Source: Streptococcus sp. Marseille-Q5986 (lineage in GTDB: Bacteria > Bacillota > Bacilli > Lactobacillales > Streptococcaceae). From it: 64,000 nt of DNA. Below are positions 27,161 through 37,913 of the stretch, piece after piece. Position 1 is the first letter of the stretch. Every line of letters begins with the position of its first letter. The notes below the pieces were generated by a model that was not told the origin of the DNA, searched no databases, and saw nothing but the letters and a program-made list of their open reading frames with translations. The translations under genes and the position numbers were made by a program. The stretch covers positions 124,001 to 188,000 of the forward strand of contig NZ_CAMPPY010000001.1 of the NCBI RefSeq assembly GCF_946902915.1, given 5' to 3'.

Positions 27161-28090
27161 ATGTCTGAAAAATTAGTAGAAATTAAAGATTTAGAAATTT
27201 CCTTCGGTGAAGGAAGTAAGAAGTTTGTTGCCGTTAAAAACGCTAACTTCTTTATCAACAAGGGAGAAACTTTCTCTCTTGTTGGTGAATCTGGTAGTGG
27301 GAAAACGACGATTGGTCGTGCCATTATTGGTTTGAATAATACCAGTAAAGGTGAGATTATCTTTGACGGTCATAAGATCAGTGGGAAAAAATCTCACAAG
27401 GAATCTTCAGAGTTGATCCGCCGTATCCAGATGATTTTCCAAGACCCTGCAGCCAGCTTAAATGAACGTGCGACAGTTGACTATATCATCTCTGAAGGTC
27501 TTTATAACTACCACTTGTTCAAAGACGAAGAAGAGCGAAAAGAAAAAGTTCAAAAGATGATTCATGAAGTCGGTCTTTTGAAAGAGCACTTGACCCGTTA
27601 CCCACACGAGTTTTCTGGTGGTCAACGTCAACGTATTGGGATTGCCCGTGCTCTTGTGATGGAACCTGATTTCGTTATTGCAGATGAGCCGATTTCAGCC
27701 TTGGACGTGTCTGTTCGTGCGCAAGTCTTGAACTTGCTCAAGAAGTTTCAAAAAGAATTGGGCTTGACCTATCTCTTCATTGCGCATGACTTGTCAGTTG
27801 TTCGCTTTATCTCAGATCGTATCGCAGTTATCTATAAGGGTGTTATCGTTGAAGTAGCGGAGACAGAGGAGTTGTTTAACAATCCTGTTCATCCGTACAC
27901 TCAAGCACTTCTATCTGCTGTACCGATTCCAGATCCAATCTTGGAACGTAAGAAGGTCTTGAAAGTCTATAATCCTAGCCAACATGACTATGAGACAGAC
28001 AAACCATCTATGGTGGAAATTCGTCCAGGTCACTATGTTTGGGCTAATCAAGCGGAAGTTGCTCGCTACAAAGAAGCACTTAAAAAATAA
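27161..28090 (+). CDS. amiF: Oligopeptide ABC ATPase AmiF
   Basis: AmiF (309 residues) is an OppF-type ATPase: Walker [11 protein letters not shown]-loop [10 protein letters not shown], signature FSGGQRQR, Walker [14 protein letters not shown]-loop AHD. The C-terminal extension ([16 protein letters not shown]) is complete. It follows amiE by 10 bases with an AGGAGGAA site and closes the operon. In streptococci these ATPases also serve orphan receptors such as AliA, one of which is encoded at 44.3 kb. Confidence 0.95.
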   Translation: MSEKLVEIKDLEISFGEGSKKFVAVKNANFFINKGETFSLVGESGSGKTTIGRAIIGLNNTSKGEIIFDGHKISGKKSHKESSELIRRIQMIFQDPAASLNERATVDYIISEGLYNYHLFKDEEERKEKVQKMIHEVGLLKEHLTRYPHEFSGGQRQRIGIARALVMEPDFVIADEPISALDVSVRAQVLNLLKKFQKELGLTYLFIAHDLSVVRFISDRIAVIYKGVIVEVAETEELFNNPVHPYTQALLSAVPIPDPILERKKVLKVYNPSQHDYETDKPSMVEIRPGHYVWANQAEVARYKEALKK

Positions 28091-28099
28091 ACAGATTAG

Positions 28100-28158
28100 G
28101 AGAGGACTGAAAGGTCTTCTCATTTTTAATAGAAAAGCCCCCCTTTCACTAGCTTGTA
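28100..28158. terminator. Convergent terminators between amiF and trkH
   Basis: GAGAGGAC/GTCTTCTC with CATTTTT (28,100-28,127) ends the ami operon. CCCCTTTCAC to AAAAGGGG (28,137-28,158), whose minus-strand tail is GGCTTTTC, ends the trk operon. Confidence 0.8.
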
Positions 28159-28178
28159 AAAGGGGAGTTGTATTATAA

Positions 28179-29618
28179 TTAGCGCTTAGACCAAGTTCGT
28201 TTCATAAAGAGAAGCAAAATGGGATAAATCTCTAGACGACCTGCAATCATTGCAAATGAGAGAAAGATTTTAGAGATGGGGCTAAAGATAGCAAAACTAG
28301 AAGTTGTACCTAGAATAGGTCCGATGTTATTGAAACAACTGAAGACAGCACTGGTAACAACTAGAAAATCATTGTTATCTAGACTGACAATGAAGATAAG
28401 TGATAGTAAAATCGTCACATAAATGACAAAATATTTTAGGACCTTGTGCTGGGTATCCTTATCAATCACAGTTTTATTGACATGTAGAGTCAATACGCGA
28501 TGAGGAGATAAGATGGACAAGATCTGATTTTTTGCAATTTTTGAAAGGATGAGTCCTCTGATAACTTTGAGTCCACCTGCGGTTGATCCAGCAGAGCCAC
28601 CCAGTCCCATGAGGAAGAGGAGGATAAATTGAGAGAAGAGGGGCCAGTTGGTAATATCTCCATAACCAAAACCAGTTGTTGTGATGATATTGGACACCTG
28701 GAAGAGAGCCATTTCAAAGCTCTTAGAGACACCTTGGTAGAGATGGAGCGTATTGAGAGTAATCAAGCCGGTAGAAACTAGGACAATGATTACATACGTG
28801 CGAAGTTCTTCATCTCCAAAGAAAGCCTTAACCCGACGGAGCATGAGGTAGTAGTAGAGATTGAAGTTAGCCCCAAAAACCAGAACTCCGATACTGACGA
28901 GATAGGTGATGAGTGAGTTGCCGTAGTGGGCAATTCCGTCGTTATAGACGGTGAAGCCTCCGGTTCCTGCCGTTCCCATAGCGATGACAAAGCTATCAAA
29001 TAGGGGCATACCAGCTAGATAGTAGATGACTACAAAAAGTGAGAAGAGTCCTAAATAAAGCAGATAGAGGAGCTGGGCAGTATTTTTTAGTTTGGATACA
29101 ACCTTACCGAAGACAGGCCCAGGGACCTCAGCCTTCATCACTTCTAAGTGACTATTCTTGGCATTGTCCATAATGGCAAGCGCAAAGACGAGTACTCCCA
29201 TCCCTCCAATCAAGTGAGTAAAACTTCGCCAGAAGAGGAGGGATCGGCTGAGAACTGAGACATCTGTCAGAATGGTTGCTCCTGTAGTTGTAAAACCAGA
29301 ACTGATTTCAAAGAAGGCATCGATGACACTTGGGATTTGCCCTGAAAAGACAAAGGGAAGCGCTCCAAAGAAAGACCATAGAATCCAACAGAGGGCGACG
29401 ATTAAGACTCCCTCCTTAGCATAAATTCGCTGATTTTTGGGTTTCCATAAAATTCCCAAGCTACCAAGAAGTATTAAAATCCCAATTGTTGTAAAGAGAG
29501 CTGTAAATACTTGGCTGGATTCTTGATAATAGGTTGCTACGCTAACGGGCACTAGGAGGAGAACCGCCTCAATCAAGAGAAGTTTTGAGAGGAGGCAACG
29601 AATCATACTTTTATTCAT
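28179..29618 (-). CDS. trkH: TrkH/KtrB-type potassium uptake membrane protein
   Basis: The 479 residues hold about ten hydrophobic segments. Selectivity-filter-like loops are seen as SSGFTTTGAT, GTAGTGGFTVYND, TTTGFGYGD and FNNIGP, matching the four P-loops of Trk/Ktr proteins. It forms the potassium channel-like path, gated by the cytoplasmic TrkA ring encoded just upstream (3 bases between the genes). Minus-strand operon trkA-trkH. Whether it follows the TrkH or KtrB mode of ion coupling cannot be told from this reading. Confidence 0.92.
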   Translation of the reverse strand: MNKSMIRCLLSKLLLIEAVLLLVPVSVATYYQESSQVFTALFTTIGILILLGSLGILWKPKNQRIYAKEGVLIVALCWILWSFFGALPFVFSGQIPSVIDAFFEISSGFTTTGATILTDVSVLSRSLLFWRSFTHLIGGMGVLVFALAIMDNAKNSHLEVMKAEVPGPVFGKVVSKLKNTAQLLYLLYLGLFSLFVVIYYLAGMPLFDSFVIAMGTAGTGGFTVYNDGIAHYGNSLITYLVSIGVLVFGANFNLYYYLMLRRVKAFFGDEELRTYVIIVLVSTGLITLNTLHLYQGVSKSFEMALFQVSNIITTTGFGYGDITNWPLFSQFILLFLMGLGGSAGSTAGGLKVIRGLILSKIAKNQILSILSPHRVLTLHVNKTVIDKDTQHKVLKYFVIYVTILLSLIFIVSLDNNDFLVVTSAVFSCFNNIGPILGTTSSFAIFSPISKIFLSFAMIAGRLEIYPILLLFMKRTWSKR

Positions 29619-29621
29619 CTT

Positions 29622-30971
29622 TTACCTCTCAATCAGATCATAAATCTTGGTGATATTTGGTAATAAGGTCGTTACGAGTAACTGATCTCCTACCTCAAGC
29701 CTGTCCTCTCCAGTAGGGAAGATTGTTTTTCCTTTTCGGATAATGGCTGCGATGAGAACCCCTTTCTTCAATTTCAGATGTGAAAGAGGTTTGGCAGTCA
29801 TTTTATTAGCTTCTTTGATTTGGAATTGAAGAGTTTCAATTTGACCGTTTGCTAGATGGTGCATGGCTTGAAGGTCTGAGTACTGAGCGTTTACTCGACC
29901 ACGGATAAAGTGCATAATGGTATCCACTGCAATACTTTTTGGTGTGATGATACTTGAAAAATCAGGCGCATGGATAATTTCTAAAAGGCTAGTACGATTC
30001 ACCTTGGTGATATTCTTATGGACACCAACACGGTCTAAGAACATAGAGGTAATGATGTTTTCCTCATCAACCCCAGTCAAAGTTGCAACTGCATCATAGT
30101 TGGGAGCACTTTCCTCAAGCAAGATATCTTTGGCAGTTCCATCTCCCTGTACGATATAGAGATTTGGAAATTTTTCACTGAAGAGACGAGCTCTCTCAGG
30201 ATTAATCTCGATAACTTTAGTGTCAATACGGCTATCTTTTAAAATGCCAAGTAGGTAATAAGCAATTTTTCCAGCACCAACGATGAGCAAGCTTTTCACT
30301 GCACGTGATTTGAAATAGTTATGGAAGAGCATCATATCCACACGATTCCCAGTAACAAAAATCCTATCTCTGTCCTGAATGGTGATATCACCGCTCGGAA
30401 TCATAAGTTGATGGTCTCGTTCCATAGCGCAGACAATGATATTGCCAAATTTTTTACGAAAATCTGAGATTGGCATTTGACAGAGACCACTGGAATCTTT
30501 GACAACAAACTCCATCAGGTTGACCCGTCCCCCTGAGAACCGCTCAACTGAGAGTGCATTCGGAAAATCAATGATATTTGAGATAGCACGGGCGGCTAGG
30601 AGTTCTGGGTTAACGATAAGTGAGAATCCAAGAATATTTTTCTCTTTGAAATAGGCATTGGAGTATTCAGGATTTCGCACTCGAACGATGGTTTCTTTAG
30701 CGCCCATTTTTTTAGCAAGTACTGCTGAAATCATATTCACTTCATCGTGTTCCGTTAGAGCGATAAAGATATCACACTCTTGAACGCCGGCTTGCTCTAA
30801 GATAGCAAAGTCTGCTCCATTTCCAAGGAGTCCCATGATATCAAAGCGACTGACAATATGATCGAGAACAGCCTCATCTTGTTCGATGAGGACAACGTCG
30901 TGTTTTTCTGCAACCAATGAACGACAGAGGGCGAAACCGACTTTCCCTCCACCAACAAGGACAATTTTCAT
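29622..30971 (-). CDS. trkA: Trk system potassium uptake regulator TrkA
   Basis: The 449 residues hold two RCK modules in tandem. Each starts with a Rossmann nucleotide site, GGGKVGFALCRSL at the N-terminus and GAGKIAYYLLGIL near residue 226, and each ends with a TrkA_C domain (the second at about 370-449). It binds NAD(H) or ATP and gates TrkH. The full double architecture equals E. coli TrkA in length. The ATG has an AGTAGGG site upstream. A TATGAT -10 box lies on the minus strand at 31,002-31,007. Confidence 0.93.
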   Translation of the reverse strand: MKIVLVGGGKVGFALCRSLVAEKHDVVLIEQDEAVLDHIVSRFDIMGLLGNGADFAILEQAGVQECDIFIALTEHDEVNMISAVLAKKMGAKETIVRVRNPEYSNAYFKEKNILGFSLIVNPELLAARAISNIIDFPNALSVERFSGGRVNLMEFVVKDSSGLCQMPISDFRKKFGNIIVCAMERDHQLMIPSGDITIQDRDRIFVTGNRVDMMLFHNYFKSRAVKSLLIVGAGKIAYYLLGILKDSRIDTKVIEINPERARLFSEKFPNLYIVQGDGTAKDILLEESAPNYDAVATLTGVDEENIITSMFLDRVGVHKNITKVNRTSLLEIIHAPDFSSIITPKSIAVDTIMHFIRGRVNAQYSDLQAMHHLANGQIETLQFQIKEANKMTAKPLSHLKLKKGVLIAAIIRKGKTIFPTGEDRLEVGDQLLVTTLLPNITKIYDLIER

Positions 30972-31218
30972 ATAAAAACCCTACTTTTTCATGATGTAAC
31001 TATCATACCCTTTTTTCGCAAAAAATGCACTTGCCAAGGCATTTTAGAGGATAAGAAAAGACTTTTTTTTTAAGTTTTTAAAGATAAAATCGGTCACCTT
31101 TCATAGAAATGTCTATTATATGAAATGATTTCGCTCATTTAATATCCTTTCTCAGAAAAAGAATGACTAAGTATGGAAATATTATCAAAAAAAGTAAAAA
31201 AGAATCAAGTCATTTCTA
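30972..31218. other. Divergent intergenic region trkA / trmL
   Basis: The trkA side holds only a -10-like TATGAT (31,002-31,007, minus). The rest is AT-rich with A and T runs and shows no open frame of note and no clear terminator. Confidence 0.5.
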
Positions 31219-31246
31219 TTGACAATGATTCTGAAAGTGTTATACT
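31219..31246 (+). promoter_or_regulatory. Promoter of the trmL leader or small RNA
   Basis: TTGACA (31,219-31,224) and TATACT (31,241-31,246) with a 16-base spacer. Confidence 0.75.
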
Positions 31247-31252
31247 AAGAAA

Positions 31253-31354
31253 GTAGCTTCGCTGATTTACTTCAAACCTGTTGTGAGGTAAGTTAACGAT
31301 GCCTTAACCACGCTGTTTGCTGAGCTTGACTCCGGGCAGTGTGGCTATTTTTTT
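31253..31354 (+). ncRNA. Candidate structured small RNA or attenuator before trmL
   Basis: About 100 bases between a good promoter and an intrinsic terminator contain no gene but several self-complementary stretches: TTAC/GTAA around 31,267-31,291, GTTAAC/CTTAAC, and the terminator stem CCACGCTG/CAGTGTGG (31,308-31,344) with TATTTTTTT. The trmL ribosome binding site follows at once. It is either a free small RNA or a leader that controls trmL by attenuation; no known riboswitch class was recognised. Confidence 0.55.
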
Positions 31355-31377
31355 GCAATGGTGAAAGGAAGCAAGTC

Positions 31378-31881
31378 ATGACAAATCACATTGTATTATT
31401 TGAACCTCAAATTCCACAAAATACAGGCAATATCGCGCGTACTTGCGCTGCGACCAATTCTCCCCTCCACATCATCAAGCCTATGGGCTTTCCTATAGAT
31501 GACCGCAAGATGAAGAGAGCTGGATTGGATTATTGGGATAAGCTAGAGATTTACTTTTACGAGAGTTTGGAGGATTTCATGTCTCAGATGAAGGGAAAAC
31601 TCTATCTGATTTCGAAATTTGCTGAAAAAGTGTACTCTGAGGCAGATCTATCGATTGGCGAAGACCATTATTTTCTCTTTGGACGTGAAGACAAGGGCTT
31701 GCCTGAGGACTTTATGCGAGACCATCCTGAGAAAGCTCTCCGTATTCCTATGAACGATGAACACGTCCGCAGTCTCAATGTGTCGAATACCGTCTGTATG
31801 ATTGTCTACGAGGCTCTTCGCCAGCAGAACTTTGCAGGTCTTGAGCTCGTTCATACCTATGAAGCAGATAAATTGAAATAA
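31378..31881 (+). CDS. trmL: tRNA (cytidine(34)-2'-O)-methyltransferase TrmL
   Basis: TrmL (167 residues) is a SPOUT methyltransferase that methylates the wobble ribose of tRNA-Leu species using S-adenosylmethionine. The trefoil-knot motifs are visible: [34 protein letters not shown] and [31 protein letters not shown] 31,378 follows AAAGGAAG. A GTG 39 bases earlier also opens the frame, but it lies in a terminator hairpin and adds residues that no family member has. Confidence 0.93.
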   Translation: MTNHIVLFEPQIPQNTGNIARTCAATNSPLHIIKPMGFPIDDRKMKRAGLDYWDKLEIYFYESLEDFMSQMKGKLYLISKFAEKVYSEADLSIGEDHYFLFGREDKGLPEDFMRDHPEKALRIPMNDEHVRSLNVSNTVCMIVYEALRQQNFAGLELVHTYEADKLK

Positions 31882-31899
31882 AAAATGAAAATGAACAAA

Positions 31900-31932
31900 A
31901 TGCTTGCGCTTGCAAGCGTTTTTTGTTATGAT
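31900..31932 (+). promoter_or_regulatory. trmL terminator overlapping the ribU promoter
   Basis: AATGCTTGCGCTTGCAAGCGTTTTTT forms the trmL terminator. TTGCGC (31,904-31,909) and TATGAT (31,927-31,932), 17 bases apart, form the likely ribU promoter in the same stretch. Confidence 0.65.
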
Positions 31933-31938
31933 AAAAGA

Positions 31939-32149
31939 GTCTTCAGGGCAGGGTGAAATTCCCGACCGGCGGTAAATTTGACTAGCTATTTTAGCTTTCT
32001 CGTCGTTGTCTTGTCTCGATATACTTTAAGTATTATCTTTGACTGCGACGCCTAGATAAATCTAAAATATCTTAGCCAAATAAGTCCGCGAGCGTAAGCT
32101 GATGTGGTGAGATTCCACAACCGACAGTATAGTCTGGATGGGAGAAGAC
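31939..32149 (+). ncRNA. FMN riboswitch (RFN element)
   Basis: The conserved RFN blocks are all present: CTTCAGGGCAGGGTGAAATT, CCCGACCGGCGGTA, AGTCCGCGAGCG, GATGTGGTGAGATTCCACAA, CCGACAGTATAGTCTGGATG and GGAGAAGAC, with P1 closed by GTCTTC (31,939-31,944) and GAAGAC (32,144-32,149). It senses flavin mononucleotide and shuts down the riboflavin transporter gene that follows. The variable arm (about 31,985-32,085) is about 100 bases, longer than usual. No clear terminator follows, so control may act on translation. Confidence 0.96.
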
Positions 32150-32305
32150 GAAAGAATAGCTTTGTCTGTTCTGATGAATTTATAGATGAATGCAATCGCT
32201 TGCTCAATAGAGTGAGAGGAAAGATTTGGGATATAAAAAGTGAGAATAGATAGAGAAATCCTTTCCAACTTCTTCTGATTTTATAGAAAATTGGAGGAAC
32301 CTGTT

Positions 32306-32869
32306 ATGACAAACACACGTCGACTTTCGACCATTGCGATCTTATCAGCCATCTCATTTGTGCTGATGTATTTTGACTTTCCGCTCTTGCCCGCGGCAAC
32401 CTTCCTCAAGATCGAGTTTAGTATCTTGCCAGTCCTGGTGGGCTTGGTGGTGATGGATTTGCCTGCTGCTCTAGGAGTTCTCTTGCTTCGCTCGCTCTTG
32501 AAGTTGCTTCTGAACAGCCAGGGAGTGAATACTTACATTGGTTTGCCGATGAATATTGTAGCTTTGGGAGTTTTTGTCATCGTATTTGCTTTGATTTGGA
32601 AAAAGGAACGTAGCACTCTTCGTTTCCTACTAGCATCTCTAGCGGGAACCATCGGATTGACTGTTGCTATGTTGGTTCTCAACTATGTTTATGCGGTTCC
32701 TTTGTACGCTAAGTTTGCTAACTTTGATATTGGAAAAATTTTGGGACTTTCCAACTACCTAATGACCATGGTTTTACCTTTTAACTTGATTGAGGGTATC
32801 ATCTTTGCCGTTTCATTCTGGTTGCTGTATGTCCTCTTAAAACCAACCTTAAAACATTATGAGAGATAA
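32306..32869 (+). CDS. ribU: Riboflavin ECF transporter S component RibU
   Basis: RibU (187 residues) is the six-segment S protein that captures riboflavin and docks on the shared ECF energizing module, which is not encoded here. The start TRRLSTIAILSAISFVLMYFDFPLLPAATFLKIEFS is typical of RibU, and the upstream FMN riboswitch confirms the substrate. ATG 32,306 lies 8 bases after GGAGG; a TTG inside that site also opens the frame and was rejected. It overlaps the PAP2 gene by 11 bases. Confidence 0.95.
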   Translation: MTNTRRLSTIAILSAISFVLMYFDFPLLPAATFLKIEFSILPVLVGLVVMDLPAALGVLLLRSLLKLLLNSQGVNTYIGLPMNIVALGVFVIVFALIWKKERSTLRFLLASLAGTIGLTVAMLVLNYVYAVPLYAKFANFDIGKILGLSNYLMTMVLPFNLIEGIIFAVSFWLLYVLLKPTLKHYER

Positions 32870-33509
32870 ACAAACATTTTTAATGAAGGGCAGTTTTGCC
32901 CTTTTACTTTTCGTTATTCTTGGCTACATGGTCAAATTTTACCCTGAAACGCTGGTCGGTTTTGATCAGCCCATTCAGACGGACGTTCGAGGAGATTTGC
33001 CAGATTACTTGACGATTCTTTTTCGAGCCATCACACGCTTGATTGATATCCCAGTGATTATCACTTGGGTTGTTATTACAGCTTTTGTCTTTTATCTTAA
33101 GAGATGGAAGATAGAAAGTTTCTTCATGCTGGTAAATCTGGCTTTGGCAGGTTTTTTAATCGTGACCTTTAAAAATATCTACCAGCGCCCACGGCCAGCT
33201 ATCTTACACTTGGTTGAGGAGAAGGGATTTTCCTTCCCAAGCGGCCATTCTCTGGCTGTAACCTTGATGGTCGGTTCTCTGATTGTCATTCTCGGTCAAC
33301 GGATTAAAAATCCAGTCTGGAGAAAAATCGTGCAAATCGTCCTTGGCCTCTACCTAGGTAGTGTGCTGGTATCAAGGGTCTATCTGGGAGTTCACTACCC
33401 ATCAGACGTCCTTGCCAGTCTCTGTGTCGGCTTGGGAGTCTTGTTTATCGAATTCCCCTTCTATGACAAGCTTCGATTCCAATGGCGATTTAAAGGCAAG
33501 CAGAAGTGA
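32859..33509 (+). CDS. PAP2-family phosphatase
   Basis: This 216-residue membrane protein carries the three PAP2 motifs: KNIYQRPRP, PSGHS and SRVYLGVHYPSDV, with the catalytic histidines in the second and third. There are five to six hydrophobic segments. Members dephosphorylate lipid phosphates such as undecaprenyl pyrophosphate or phosphatidylglycerophosphate; the substrate here is not defined. The ATG lies inside the end of ribU without a clear ribosome binding site, which points to coupled translation. Confidence 0.92.
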   Translation: MRDKQTFLMKGSFALLLFVILGYMVKFYPETLVGFDQPIQTDVRGDLPDYLTILFRAITRLIDIPVIITWVVITAFVFYLKRWKIESFFMLVNLALAGFLIVTFKNIYQRPRPAILHLVEEKGFSFPSGHSLAVTLMVGSLIVILGQRIKNPVWRKIVQIVLGLYLGSVLVSRVYLGVHYPSDVLASLCVGLGVLFIEFPFYDKLRFQWRFKGKQK

Positions 33510-33539
33510 TGAAAAAGATAAAAAAATTTCTACAAGTAC

Positions 33540-33581
33540 TTGACAAATAGATTGAAATATCATAAAATGAAAATGGTTACA
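33540..33581 (+). promoter_or_regulatory. Promoter of the licT-bglP-bglA operon with cre-like site
   Basis: TTGACA (33,540-33,545) and TAAAAT (33,563-33,568) are 17 bases apart. TGAAAATGGTTACA (33,568-33,581) starts on the last base of the -10 box and fits the catabolite-responsive element with one mismatch (T for C), so CcpA could block initiation. Confidence 0.75.
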
Positions 33582-33631
33582 GAGTTATTAATGATTTAAG
33601 CTTTATGTCACCATTAAAAATTGAAATAAAA

Positions 33632-33720
33632 GGATGTTATCACTAATACAAGTGAGCAGGAACCTATTTAATCACATCGGAAGAAGTTTCTTGATGTTTT
33701 TAAGTAGGTTCCTTTTATTT
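33632..33720 (+). promoter_or_regulatory. LicT-type RNA antiterminator (RAT) and overlapping terminator
   Basis: GGATGTTATCACTAATACAA and GTGAGCAGGAACC (33,632-33,664) fit the RAT consensus bound by BglG/LicT proteins. The terminator stem GGAACCTA (33,659-33,666) / TAGGTTCC (33,705-33,712) with TTTTATTTT overlaps its 3' side. LicT binding would prevent terminator folding when beta-glucosides are present. Confidence 0.85.
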
Positions 33721-33735
33721 TAAAAGGGAAATTTT

Positions 33736-34575
33736 ATGATCATAAAACGAATACTAAACCACAATGCCGTAATTGCGCAAAGTAAAAAAGATATCGATAT
33801 TCTTCTTTTTGGAAGGGGAATAGCTTTTGGAAGAAAAATTGGAGATAAAGTAAATCCAATTGATATTGAGAAAAGTTTTTTTCTCAAAAATAGTGATAAT
33901 ATGACCCGTTTTACAGAGATGTTTATTAACGTTCCTTTGGAGTTGGTGTACATCACCGAAAAAATAATTAATCTAGGTAAAATAACATTGGGTAATCATT
34001 TTGATGAAATTATCTATATAAATCTAACGGATCATATGTCTTCGAGCATAGAACGTTATAAAGAAGGAGTTATTATTTCGAATCCCCTACGCTGGGAAAT
34101 CTCGAAATATTATAAAGAAGAATTTGAGCTTGGGAAAAGGGCTTTACAAATAATAAAAAAAGAGTTAGGTATTGAACTTCCAATTGATGAAGCTGCATTC
34201 ATAGCACTACATTTTGTTAATGCTAATTTAGAAAATAATTTTCAAGAGTCGTATAAAATCACTGAAATAATTATGGGAATTGAGAAAATCATTCAAGATT
34301 TCTATTGTACTGAGTTTAACCAAGATTCTATTGATTATTATAGATTCATAACTCATATAAAATTATTTGCCCATCGCTTAGTTGAAAATACAACTTATTG
34401 TGACGATGATGATGAAGACTTGTTAGCATTAATGAAAAATAAATATCCTAGAGAATATGAATGTGGTGAACAGGTGGCAATGTTTATACAAACTGAGTAC
34501 AATTATTTGCTGACTTCTAGTGAATTAGTTTATTTGACGGCTCATATTCGTCGCTTAACAAAAAATTTAGATTAA
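33736..34575 (+). CDS. licT: BglG/LicT family transcription antiterminator
   Basis: This 279-residue protein has an N-terminal RNA-binding CAT domain (1-55, MIIKRILNHNAVIA) followed by two PRD modules. The phosphorylatable histidines are seen at H100 and H159 (PRD1) and H207 and H270 (PRD2). HPr and the operon's own EII enzyme phosphorylate such proteins to tune activity. It acts on the RAT site just upstream of its own gene, so it is autoregulated. The PTS gene starts 17 bases after its stop. Confidence 0.94.
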   Translation: MIIKRILNHNAVIAQSKKDIDILLFGRGIAFGRKIGDKVNPIDIEKSFFLKNSDNMTRFTEMFINVPLELVYITEKIINLGKITLGNHFDEIIYINLTDHMSSSIERYKEGVIISNPLRWEISKYYKEEFELGKRALQIIKKELGIELPIDEAAFIALHFVNANLENNFQESYKITEIIMGIEKIIQDFYCTEFNQDSIDYYRFITHIKLFAHRLVENTTYCDDDDEDLLALMKNKYPREYECGEQVAMFIQTEYNYLLTSSELVYLTAHIRRLTKNLD

Positions 34576-34592
34576 TAGAATAGGAGAATACC

Positions 34593-36431
34593 ATGAGTTA
34601 TAAAGATACGGTACAAAAAATCCTCGATGTAATTGGAGGTGAAAAAAATGTCAATAGAGTTACCCATTGTGTAACACGTTTAAGATTAGAATTAAAAGAT
34701 GAAAATGTAGTCAATGATGATGATGTGAAGAAGATACCAGGTGTAATAGGTATTATGAAAAAGAATGGGCAATATCAAATGATACTTGGTAATGATGTAG
34801 CCAATTATTATAAAGAATTCGTTAAACTTGGCAATTTTGAATCAGATTCAGTTGTTCAAGGGCACAAAGGGAATATTTTAGAGAGAATCATTGAGTATAT
34901 CGCTGGTTCCATGACTCCAATCATTCCAGCGATGTTAGGGGGAGGTATGTTGAAAGTTTTGGTAATCATTTTACCAATGCTTGGTATATTGCAATCAGAT
35001 TCTCAGACTATTGCTTTTTTGACATTTTTTGGGGATGCTCCATATTATTTCTTACCGCTGTTATTAGCTTATTCTGCATCACAAAAATTAAAAGTAACAT
35101 CTACATTAGCTATGTCTGTAGCAGGTGTACTACTTCATCCAAATTTTGTTCAAATGGTGCAGTCAGGGAATCCTCTTAGTTTATTTGGTGCACCTGTGAC
35201 ACCAGCTAGTTATGGTTCGTCAGTTATTCCAATTCTTATCATGGTTTGGTTGATGAAATATATTGAAAAAAGGATTGCTAAATTAACACCAGCTGTTACT
35301 AAAAGTTTTTTGCAGCCTACGCTGGTATCATTAGTATCAAGCTTTATTGCCTTAGTTGTAGTCGGACCTATTGGAGTAATTGTTGGTGAAGGATTATCAA
35401 ATCTAGTTGGGCAAATGTATGGTGTAGCTGGATGGCTTACATTAGCTATTCTTGGTGCTATTATGCCATTTATTGTTATGACTGGAATGCATTGGGCTTT
35501 TGCACCTATTTTTTTGGCGACATCTATTGCTACTCCAGACGTATTAATTCTTCCAGCAATGTTAGGGTCAAACTTAGCTCAAGGGGCTGCTTCGATGGCT
35601 GTTGCGTTAAAGAGTAAAAATAATCATACAAAACAAATTGCTTTTGCAGCAGGCTTCTCAGCCTTACTTGCAGGGATTACCGAACCTGCATTATATGGTG
35701 TGACTTTAAAATATAAAAAACCGCTTTATGCAGCTATGATTGGTGGTGGATTAGCGGGATTATTTGCAGGTCTTACTAGTGTTAAAGCGTATCTATTTGC
35801 TGTCCCATCTTTGATAGCGTTGCCTCAATTTATTTATTCTGATGTACCATCAAATAGTGTAAATGCTTTAATTGTGGCGGTCATTTCGGTTGTTATTACC
35901 TTTGTATTAGCTTATATATTTGGAATCGATGAAGAAGAGAGTTCTAGCAATTTAGAAGTTGAAGCTGGAGTTTCAAATAAAAAAATGATATTTTCTCCTA
36001 TATCAGGAGAAATCATTCCGCTAAGCGATGTCCAGGATAAAACATTTTCAGATAAACTAATTGGAGACGGAGTAGCGATTATCCCAAGTGAAGGTAAGGT
36101 TTATGCACCATTTGATGGGAAAATTACAAATATTTTTCCGACTAAGCACGCAATTGGATTGAAGAGTGATGAGGGGGTTGAGTTACTAATTCATATTGGA
36201 TTAGATACTGTTGAGCTAAAAGGTCAAGGTTTTATTAGTCATGTAGAAGAAGGAGACAGAGTTTTCAAAAATCAGTTGATTTTTGAAATGGACTTGAATT
36301 TAATTAAGGCTGAAGGCTACGAAACAGTTACACCAGTGATTGTAACGAATACCAATGATTTTCTAGATGTATTAGTATTACCTAATAATCAGACAATCGA
36401 GCATTCTAAGGAATTACTGGTAATATTATAA
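34593..36431 (+). CDS. bglP: Beta-glucoside PTS transporter EIIBCA
   Basis: This 612-residue protein has all three PTS domains in one chain: EIIB (1-90, active Cys C26 in RVTHCVTRLRL), EIIC (about 105-450, ten or so segments, with GITEPALYGV) and EIIA (about 465-612, active His H534 in LIHIGLDTVELKG). It imports and phosphorylates aryl-beta-glucosides or cellobiose-like sugars, and it also signals to LicT. AGGAG precedes the ATG. The 6-phospho-beta-glucosidase gene follows 12 bases later. Confidence 0.94.
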   Translation: MSYKDTVQKILDVIGGEKNVNRVTHCVTRLRLELKDENVVNDDDVKKIPGVIGIMKKNGQYQMILGNDVANYYKEFVKLGNFESDSVVQGHKGNILERIIEYIAGSMTPIIPAMLGGGMLKVLVIILPMLGILQSDSQTIAFLTFFGDAPYYFLPLLLAYSASQKLKVTSTLAMSVAGVLLHPNFVQMVQSGNPLSLFGAPVTPASYGSSVIPILIMVWLMKYIEKRIAKLTPAVTKSFLQPTLVSLVSSFIALVVVGPIGVIVGEGLSNLVGQMYGVAGWLTLAILGAIMPFIVMTGMHWAFAPIFLATSIATPDVLILPAMLGSNLAQGAASMAVALKSKNNHTKQIAFAAGFSALLAGITEPALYGVTLKYKKPLYAAMIGGGLAGLFAGLTSVKAYLFAVPSLIALPQFIYSDVPSNSVNALIVAVISVVITFVLAYIFGIDEEESSSNLEVEAGVSNKKMIFSPISGEIIPLSDVQDKTFSDKLIGDGVAIIPSEGKVYAPFDGKITNIFPTKHAIGLKSDEGVELLIHIGLDTVELKGQGFISHVEEGDRVFKNQLIFEMDLNLIKAEGYETVTPVIVTNTNDFLDVLVLPNNQTIEHSKELLVIL

Positions 36432-37859
<1,428 letters not shown>

Positions 37860-37913
37860 TTTTTTATTGATGACTAGCTATTATCACGGTTAAGGCAACA
37901 TCTCATTAAATAT

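Noticed and set aside
31339-31377. Earlier GTG start for trmL
   Set aside because: It lies in the stem of the preceding terminator and adds residues not typical of TrmL; ATG 31,378 has a good site.
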